DNA from: Phycisphaerales bacterium
GTDB taxonomy: Bacteria; Planctomycetota; Phycisphaerae; Phycisphaerales; UBA1924
NCBI GenBank assembly: GCA_029260335.1
Contig: JAJDDL010000470.1
Coordinates: 1 to 11,679 of the forward strand
Direction of reading: 5' to 3'
DNA: 11,679 nucleotides
Under the pieces are notes generated by a model. That model was given only the letters and a program-made list of their open reading frames with translations, did not search any database and was not told the DNA's origin. This document shows positions 6,513 to 11,679 of this stretch, piece after piece; the stretch's first letter is position 1; each line of letters starts with the position of its first letter. A program made the position numbers and the translations under genes.

Positions 6513-7015
6513 GCGGCGTCCGATCCCTACTCGCACTCGTGGCTTGTGCAATAACGCTCACCGGCTGTGCGGGCTACCGCTTCGAATCGACCCATGACCA
6601 AGGCATCCGCACTGTCTCGGTCGAAATCTTCGAGAATCGCACGGACGATCCCGGCATCGAACTCGCGCTAACCGAGGCGATCATCAAAGAGATCCAATCC
6701 AACACGCCCTGGAGGGTTGCCGACGACACCGTCGCCGACACCCGACTGAGCGGCAAAATCACCCGCGCGGGTTTTCGCAACCTCAGCCGCACCCGGGGGA
6801 TCGGCCTCGCCCAAGAGGTCAAGTTCGAGCTCTCTGTCGATTTCGATTGGAAGGACAGCCACACCGGCGAGTTGCTCGCAGGCCGCAGGTCCTTTGACTC
6901 CATGGCGACCTTTGTGCCTACCCGCGGTATCGACGAACGCATCGATATCGGCGAGCTCGGCGCGATGCAAAAAATCGCCGCCAGAATCGTCGATGAGATG
7001 CGAGCAGACTGGTAA
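6509..7015 (+). CDS. lptE: LptE-like LPS-assembly lipoprotein
   Basis: This 168-residue lipoprotein has the lipobox LTGC with Cys20 as the acylated residue. The mature part begins AGYRFESTHDQGIRTVSVEIF, then has ENRT, ELALTEAIIKEIQ and later ADTRLSGKITRAGFRNLSR. This is the LptE pattern of a small alpha-beta sandwich. LptE plugs the outer-membrane LptD barrel and helps place lipopolysaccharide on the cell surface; that is family knowledge. LptE proteins are poorly conserved, so the symbol is a family-level call. The start ATG 6509 overlaps the preceding stop by four bases, with GGGGA (about 6497-6501) as the ribosome-binding site. A gap of 120 nt separates it from ftsH, so read-through into ftsH is possible. 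Confidence 0.75.
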   Translation: MSGVRSLLALVACAITLTGCAGYRFESTHDQGIRTVSVEIFENRTDDPGIELALTEAIIKEIQSNTPWRVADDTVADTRLSGKITRAGFRNLSRTRGIGLAQEVKFELSVDFDWKDSHTGELLAGRRSFDSMATFVPTRGIDERIDIGELGAMQKIAARIVDEMRADW

Positions 7016-7082
7016 GGCCTTTGTCGGGCCCTCGTCAGGTCGAATCACAGGCGAATCGTCCCTACCGTTTTGTGCAACGGCT

Positions 7083-7117
7083 CCCATGATCGATCGGGAT
7101 TCGTCCGATCATATGGG
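7083..7117. promoter_or_regulatory. Inverted repeat upstream of ftsH
   Basis: CCCAT (7083-7087) pairs with ATGGG (7113-7117), and GATCGG (7092-7097) pairs with CCGATC (7105-7110), across an unequal internal loop. The inner loop is seven bases. The element ends 18 nt before the ftsH start. A second small stem, CCGTT/AACGG, lies at 7065-7080. Neither is followed by a T-tract, so an operator or leader hairpin is more likely than a terminator. No binding protein can be named. Confidence 0.35.
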
Positions 7118-7135
7118 AAACGACCCGAGGACCGC

Positions 7136-9163
7136 ATGAGCGAATCTGAGCCCCCCCAGCAGAACGTGAACAAGCCCGAGCAAGGCAAGCCACCGGCGCA
7201 GCAGCCCAGCCGCGGCATCTTCGGCATCGTCCTGGTCATCCTCCTGGTGATCCTGGCGATGATGCTCATCAACTCGCCCAATACCGGCAATCGCATCACC
7301 CTCAAACAGTTCGAGACGATGTGGATCAACGGCGAGATCGAGACCAACTCCGTCATCGTGCGATCCACCGGCGTGACCGCGACCCAAAAGCCCGAGGCCG
7401 ACGGCAAGGAGCGCAAGGTCATCGTCGAGTTCAACGCGGCCAATGCCGAGGTCGTCACCAAGCGGATCGACGACATCACAGGGAGCGACTACACCTCCAA
7501 GGCCCCGAGCCAATGGATGCCCTTCATCCTCACCTTCGGCCCGCTCATCCTCATCATCGGCCTGCTCTGGTTCTTCATCGCCCGCGGCATGCGCAACGCA
7601 GCCTCCGGCGGGGGCATGCTCGGCAACTTCGGCAAGAGCAAGCACCGCACCTTCAACAAAGAGATGACCGGCATCACCTTCTCCGATGTCGCAGGCGTAG
7701 ACGAGGCGAAAGAGGAAGTCAGCGAGATCATCGAGTTCCTCAAGAGCCCCAAGAAGTTCACACGCCTCGGCGGACGCATCCCAAGAGGTGTGCTCCTCAC
7801 CGGGCCCCCCGGCTGCGGCAAGACCTTGCTCGCAAAGGCCATCGCCGGCGAGGCCGACGTCCCGTTCTTCAGTATCTCCGGCTCAGACTTCGTCGAGATG
7901 TTCGTCGGCGTCGGTGCCAGCCGCGTGCGCGACCTATTCAAGCAAGCCAAGGAAAACGCCCCGGCCATCATCTTCCTCGATGAGATCGACGCCGTCGGTC
8001 GCAAGCGCGGCAGCGGCTTCACCACCGGCGGCCACGACGAGCGCGAGCAGACACTCAACGCCATCCTTGTCGAGATGGACGGGTTCAACCCCGCCGACGG
8101 CGTCATCGTCGTCGCCGCGACCAATCGCCCCGACGTCTTGGACCCCGCGCTCATCCGCCCGGGCCGCTTCGATCGCCAGATCACCGTGCCCCCGCCGGAC
8201 GTCAAGGGCCGCCTGCAGATCCTGCAGGTGCACGCCAAGAAGGTAAAGCTCGGCCCCGATGTCGATTTTGAACGTCTTGCGAAGATGACGCCCATGTTCA
8301 GCGGTGCCGATCTCGCCGCGATCATCAACGAGGCGGCTATCAGCGCGACGCTCCAGAACAAGGACTTCGTCGAGCAGGAAGATATGGAAGAGGCACGCGA
8401 CAAGGTCCGCTTCGGGCGTGCCAAGAAGAGCCGCGTGCGCGAGGTCGAAGAGAACAAGCTCACCGCGTACCACGAGGCAGGCCACGCCGTGCTCCAGGCA
8501 ACGCTCGAGCACGCCGATCCGCTGCACAAGGTCACGATCATCGCCCGAGGCGATGCCGGCGGCGCGACATTCAGCCTCCCCGAGAAGGATCGCATGACCT
8601 ACAGCCGCAAGTGGATCCACGCGACCATGCGCGTGCTCTGCGGCGGCCGGATCGCGGAAGAAAAAGCCATGGGTGATGCCTCGAGCGGAGCCTCCATGGA
8701 TATCTCCCAGGTGACCGACATGGCCCGGCTCATGGTCCTGCACTGGGGCATGAGCGAGAAGCTCGGCTTTGTCCGTTACGCGGGCGATGACAGCCGCGAA
8801 TCGTTCATCCCCGACAAGGATTATTCCGACGAGACCGCGCGCGTTATCGATGAGGAAATCAAGCGCATCATCGACGAGGCATACGCCGATTCCGGTCGTT
8901 TGCTCGAAGCGAACTGGGATGCGGTCGAACGCGTTGCCGCCGCGCTGTTGAAGTACGAGACGCTCAGCGGCGACGAGGTCAAGAGAATCTTCGACGGCGA
9001 AGAACTCGCCAAGCCCACCGTCTCGGACCTGCTCGCCGAGGAAGCCCGGCGCACAAACAAGACCGAAGCCCCCGGCGGCGAGACCGACCGCGTCCCCAAG
9101 CATCCGCCGGCGGGCTCCGACGGCGAGGGTGATCTTCCTCCGGGGCTTGCTAGCCCGGCATAA
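7136..9163 (+). CDS. ftsH: FtsH, ATP-dependent membrane zinc metalloprotease
   Basis: This is a 675-residue protein; E. coli FtsH has 644. FtsH is a membrane-anchored hexamer that pulls damaged membrane proteins and some regulators through an AAA ring into a zinc protease chamber. TM1 is residues 28-45, the periplasmic loop 46-126 and TM2 about 127-150. Walker A is GPPGCGKT (223-230) and Walker B ends FLDEID (Asp282, Glu283). The pore loop is MFVGVGA. The second region of homology, with arginine fingers, is TNRPDVLDPALIRPGRFDRQ (329-348). The zinc motif is HEAGH (446-450), and the third ligand is probably Asp522. All motifs are intact. ATG 7136 was chosen because GAGG (7127-7130) precedes it by 5 nt; the upstream open frame has no signal or motif. 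The C-terminus carries a proline- and glycine-rich tail after about residue 640. Confidence 0.97.
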   Translation: MSESEPPQQNVNKPEQGKPPAQQPSRGIFGIVLVILLVILAMMLINSPNTGNRITLKQFETMWINGEIETNSVIVRSTGVTATQKPEADGKERKVIVEFNAANAEVVTKRIDDITGSDYTSKAPSQWMPFILTFGPLILIIGLLWFFIARGMRNAASGGGMLGNFGKSKHRTFNKEMTGITFSDVAGVDEAKEEVSEIIEFLKSPKKFTRLGGRIPRGVLLTGPPGCGKTLLAKAIAGEADVPFFSISGSDFVEMFVGVGASRVRDLFKQAKENAPAIIFLDEIDAVGRKRGSGFTTGGHDEREQTLNAILVEMDGFNPADGVIVVAATNRPDVLDPALIRPGRFDRQITVPPPDVKGRLQILQVHAKKVKLGPDVDFERLAKMTPMFSGADLAAIINEAAISATLQNKDFVEQEDMEEARDKVRFGRAKKSRVREVEENKLTAYHEAGHAVLQATLEHADPLHKVTIIARGDAGGATFSLPEKDRMTYSRKWIHATMRVLCGGRIAEEKAMGDASSGASMDISQVTDMARLMVLHWGMSEKLGFVRYAGDDSRESFIPDKDYSDETARVIDEEIKRIIDEAYADSGRLLEANWDAVERVAAALLKYETLSGDEVKRIFDGEELAKPTVSDLLAEEARRTNKTEAPGGETDRVPKHPPAGSDGEGDLPPGLASPA

Positions 9164-9369
9164 CCGGAGTTTCGATTGCGTTGGCGCAGCACAGGGTGCA
9201 CCGGGGGAATGTCCGTTTCTCCATTCGCGAGCTGGGCATAGACCCAAGGTGAGTGAGAGCGTGTCCATCGCTCAATGGATGTTCCCTCGCTCCGATTCTC
9301 TGGGGTGCATGTATCGCGTTTCTGCGATCACATCCACGACCTTAGAGAGCGATGGCGGGCCGTACTGCA

Positions 9370-9398
9370 TTGACATTGCGGGGGTATTTCTGTATTCT
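9370..9398 (+). promoter_or_regulatory. Sigma-70-type promoter for the 9423 gene
   Basis: A perfect TTGACA (9370-9375), a 17-nt spacer and TATTCT (9393-9398) lie just upstream of the gene at 9423. Transcription would start near 9405 and give a leader of about 18 nt. This is one of the two best promoters in the window. It suggests that the 9423-10631 pair is transcribed independently of ftsH. Confidence 0.6.
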
Positions 9399-9422
9399 CG
9401 TCCTTCCGGAGAGGACTGTGGA

Positions 9423-10421
9423 ATGAGTGCGCCCAAAACACAACCAGGAACTCAGTCCAAAGCACAGACCCTGCAAGAGCCAAAGCCCAAGATCGATGCA
9501 AAGTCCGAGCGAGAGCGGATCTCACAGGAGATTGATGGACGTGCTCGGGGTGTGCGGCATCTGCTCCGCGTAGTGTTCTTGCCACTGATAGTTTTTCGCA
9601 AACGCATCCTTGCCAATAGCGCATGGCAGTTCGAGATATTTGCGGGCGTTCTGCTCGCGGGCGTCGCGGCTACAGGCGCACTCGTCGCTCACCTGTACCA
9701 CAGCCGTCAATACTCACTTGAAAGTCGTCGATACGAGTTTGAGGTCATGCGTGACCGACGCGACGCGATGATCGAGTTTGCGCGGGAGATTCCTCGGCAA
9801 CAGGTGCTGCTCGCACGGCTCACCAACCAGCGACTGTGGATGGAGAGTGTTAGCCGAGAATCGAGTGGCCTGCTCGCCGGATTCTTCGGTGGCGCGCCGG
9901 AGTACTGGGATGGCCGGTCATTCGATCAGGTCGCGAGCGATTCGAAGGAGGATCTGCTCGAATGGAGCCGGACCCCTTCGTTTACTTCCGTTTGTTACGT
10001 CGCAATCGTGACGTTCAACGATGCCGCGTTTGGCCAGCAGAGCCACGAGTTCGTCCTTGATCCTTCGTTGGAGATTCGTCGCACCGACAATCTGCTGGAG
10101 AGCATCGGTAATTTATCGTTGCGAGAGTATGCAGAGCACGTCGAGAGTCTGAGTCAGATCATACTTGAAATGGAGGGCACGCTGGTATGCGAGGAAGATC
10201 CAATCCGATTTGAGAGAATCAGAACCAAACTCGATGACGGCATTCGCTGGTTCAACCATGCGGAGAGGCATGAGTCGCTTGAGTCGCCTCAGTATTCACG
10301 TGAAGACGCGATTACATGGGCGATTGCAAACCTCGTCGATGCCTATGATTTTGCGATAAACGCGGCCTATGAGCGTGCGTTACGGATTATGAGTAACCGC
10401 CTCGGGCAAACCCCAGGATGA
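9423..10421 (+). CDS. Single-pass membrane protein of unknown function
   Basis: I do not recognise this 332-residue protein. The first 65 residues are charged and polar, with many Gln, Lys and Pro. One membrane helix follows at about 70-91 (FEIFAGVLLAGVAATGALVAHLY). The rest (92-332) is soluble and mostly helical by composition, with phrases such as YEFEVMRDRRDAMIEFAREI that could form a coiled coil. Basic residues before the helix suggest the N-terminus is inside and the long domain is periplasmic. ATG 9423 was chosen over the longer upstream frame because GGAGAGGA (9408-9415) and a strong promoter lie directly ahead of it. It is followed after 18 nt by a small lipoprotein gene, so the two probably form an operon. 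AT-ending codons are more frequent here than in ftsH, so the gene may be a later acquisition. Confidence 0.7.
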   Translation: MSAPKTQPGTQSKAQTLQEPKPKIDAKSERERISQEIDGRARGVRHLLRVVFLPLIVFRKRILANSAWQFEIFAGVLLAGVAATGALVAHLYHSRQYSLESRRYEFEVMRDRRDAMIEFAREIPRQQVLLARLTNQRLWMESVSRESSGLLAGFFGGAPEYWDGRSFDQVASDSKEDLLEWSRTPSFTSVCYVAIVTFNDAAFGQQSHEFVLDPSLEIRRTDNLLESIGNLSLREYAEHVESLSQIILEMEGTLVCEEDPIRFERIRTKLDDGIRWFNHAERHESLESPQYSREDAITWAIANLVDAYDFAINAAYERALRIMSNRLGQTPG

Positions 10422-10439
10422 TAGAGCAGAGGGCAAAGC

Positions 10440-10631
10440 ATGAGCAAGAATAAGTCTTTGGGCGGGTCTGTGTGCTTCTTTGTTATTGCGGCAGCGGTGC
10501 TACTCGGCGGATGTGGCAACAAGTACGGCGGTAGGGGGCCAGCAAACGGGCCAACTCCACCTCCACCGCCTCCCGAGACGCTCACAGAGGCTGATGAGAA
10601 CCAAACTCCGCCGCCCGCGGACGACGATTAG
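10440..10631 (+). CDS. Small proline-rich lipoprotein
   Basis: The product has 63 residues. A lipoprotein signal ends in LLGGC with Cys25 as the lipidated residue. The mature 39 residues are low-complexity: a glycine and lysine stretch, six prolines in a row, then an acidic end (PPPADDD). No enzyme domain is possible at this size; it may be a tether, a spacer to the cell wall, or an accessory to the membrane protein upstream. AGAGGG (10428-10433) precedes ATG 10440 by 6 nt. Its stop TAG (10629-10631) overlaps the stop TAA of the facing peptidase gene, which leaves no room for a terminator between them. Confidence 0.65.
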   Translation: MSKNKSLGGSVCFFVIAAAVLLGGCGNKYGGRGPANGPTPPPPPPETLTEADENQTPPPADDD

Positions 10632-11527
10632 AACAGGTCCTCAAGCACCTTCTGGAGCGTGTTGTCGCCATCTTGCAGATTCTGTTGCTGGCTCTTGCGC
10701 CGTTCTTCAATCAGATATCGCAGATTGAACTCCGCCTCGGGTCTCGAAAGAAGAAAACCAACCTTCTCATTGAACTCCTTGCCGCTCATGGAAACGCGGC
10801 CCTTGGACTGCCAAGGGTCAAGAAGCTCAACCTCTGAGATTGCGTAGAGGCGCGAGAGCTTCGCTCGCTGCGACCAAGGGTCCTCAGCTGACTCACTCCC
10901 TTGGGCATACGTGAGCCAGTGCTTGTTGACCTCGTGATAGGTTGCCCCGTCCAACACGTAGACGTGCCCATACTCCTGGCCATCGGGCGCGGTTTCGTCG
11001 ATGCCCACGACGACCGCATGCCCGTTCGATAGCCATGCGAGCACATCCTCGGTCCGCACAGCCGCTCGTGGCGACGCGAACAACTTGAGTGAAGTATCGC
11101 GAAGATAGTCCTCAGCGAGCTCCGGATGCAGCGCGAAGATGACTTGCGACGGCCGGGCCGCTCGCCCGGATTTCTCGCTCTGGTTCACGTACCTCGCCGC
11201 CAGCTGCTCCTGCGTAAATGCGCGGCCTTCATGCCGGTGAATCATCTCTGCCGCCGCGGCCCAGCAAATGTCGATATCGCTCTGCGAGACGTACGCGTCC
11301 TCCAGGCCGGTGACACGAACGCGAAATGTGTTGGTGCCTAATGCTTCAACCTGTGCACGACCCTGAGCCGGAATCTGATTCCCAGAAACTCGATTAATCG
11401 AGTCCTTCTCTCTTCCGTCAACCTGCGGATCACTGAACGCGATGATCGCATCGCCAGCGGTGCATCCACTCATCGCGAGGATCACGCCAGCCGACAAACT
11501 CGCACATCCAATCACCCAGCTTCTCAT
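10628..11527 (-). CDS. Papain-like cysteine peptidase lipoprotein (C39/C70-like)
   Basis: This 299-residue lipoprotein has a signal ending AMSGC with Cys22 lipidated. The catalytic domain spans about residues 75-215. Cys88 lies in DICWAAAAEMI, like the nucleophile of staphopain/AvrRpt2-type and C39-type enzymes. Gln82 is six residues before it, the papain oxyanion spacing. The histidine is probably His188 in YGHVYVLDGA, with Asp193 or Asn201 as third partner. The substrate is unknown. Residues 215-299 are a charged helical tail with RRKSQQQNLQ. On the minus strand, ATG at 11525-11527 was preferred to the one at 11590 because the lipoprotein signal starts there, a GGGGG run lies 7 nt upstream, and the promoter lies between the two. 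It faces the small lipoprotein gene. A role in cleaving envelope proteins or peptides is inference. Confidence 0.7.
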   Translation of the reverse strand: MRSWVIGCASLSAGVILAMSGCTAGDAIIAFSDPQVDGREKDSINRVSGNQIPAQGRAQVEALGTNTFRVRVTGLEDAYVSQSDIDICWAAAAEMIHRHEGRAFTQEQLAARYVNQSEKSGRAARPSQVIFALHPELAEDYLRDTSLKLFASPRAAVRTEDVLAWLSNGHAVVVGIDETAPDGQEYGHVYVLDGATYHEVNKHWLTYAQGSESAEDPWSQRAKLSRLYAISEVELLDPWQSKGRVSMSGKEFNEKVGFLLSRPEAEFNLRYLIEERRKSQQQNLQDGDNTLQKVLEDLF

Positions 11528-11545
11528 ACCTATACCCCCAAGATC

Positions 11546-11590
11546 AGTACTAGACTGGGGAATAGTACTTTTCTTCGGCGGTCCTGTCAA
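11546..11590 (-). promoter_or_regulatory. Promoter and operator-like palindrome for the cysteine peptidase gene
   Basis: Read on the minus strand, TTGACA (11585-11590), a 17-nt spacer and TACTAT (11562-11567) form a sigma-70-type promoter. Transcription would start near 11555, leaving a leader of about 28 nt. A perfect 7-bp inverted repeat, AGTACTA (11546-11552) and TAGTACT (11563-11569) around 10 bases, overlaps the -10 element and the start point. That placement is typical of a repressor operator. No other copy of the palindrome was seen in the window, so the regulator is likely encoded elsewhere. Confidence 0.6.
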
Positions 11591-11679
11591 TGAACCAAGC
11601 GCGTGCGATCAACCATCGTTGTCGACACTTCCTGTTTCGATGCAACCGCCCACCGAGTCCCTTGGCGATGGTGGCCTGC

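Noticed and set aside
7934..9268. 444-codon minus-strand open frame opposite ftsH
   Set aside because: Mirror of a highly conserved gene; a product of GC-rich codon structure.
11590..11679. Open frames at the right edge (from ATG 11590 or ATG 11640)
   Set aside because: Too short to judge. The first overlaps the peptidase promoter, and no ribosome-binding site or domain is visible.

Overview
The window reads as GC-rich chromosomal DNA of a Gram-negative-type bacterium, most likely a planctomycete (perhaps Phycisphaerae). This placement is an inference from several things: genes for a double-membrane envelope (an LptE-like lipoprotein, many signal peptides and lipoboxes), the gene style, and a GTGCCACTGG-type intergenic palindrome that I associate with planctomycete genomes. 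The sequence alone does not prove it. TGA ends at least two normal genes here, so the ordinary genetic code applies.

Layout. Bases 1-145 carry the end of a DprA-like gene. Bases 146-939 have no convincing gene but many perfect hairpins. lexA follows (940-1554). Next come a 308-base gap, a large AbgT-family transporter (1863-3719) with an extra periplasmic block, and another short gap. The gene at 3901-5283 is the main point of interest: a secreted thioredoxin-like plus helical-repeat protein whose reading frame is interrupted by one in-frame TGA. That TGA lies exactly where the first Cys of a thioredoxin WCxxC motif belongs, and a SECIS-like hairpin sits at the expected distance downstream. 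I read it as a selenoprotein. A REP/MITE-like palindromic repeat follows (5307-5399). Then come a secreted BamD/TPR-like protein (5469-6512), an LptE-like lipoprotein overlapping it by ATGA (6509-7015), and the membrane protease FtsH (7136-9163). The last block holds a single-pass membrane protein of unknown function and a tiny proline-rich lipoprotein (9423-10631, one promoter). Facing them is a papain-like cysteine peptidase lipoprotein (10628-11527, minus strand), which has its own clear promoter overlapped by an operator-like palindrome.

How the genes may work together. The middle of the window is an envelope-maintenance neighbourhood: periplasmic redox/TPR protein, TPR assembly-type protein, LPS-transport lipoprotein and FtsH. 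The TPR and LptE-like genes are translationally coupled. The selenoprotein lies just upstream on the same strand, so a periplasmic redox role beside outer-membrane assembly is plausible but not shown. The 3' block (membrane protein, small lipoprotein, lipoprotein protease) could be a functional set, but nothing in the sequence names its job.
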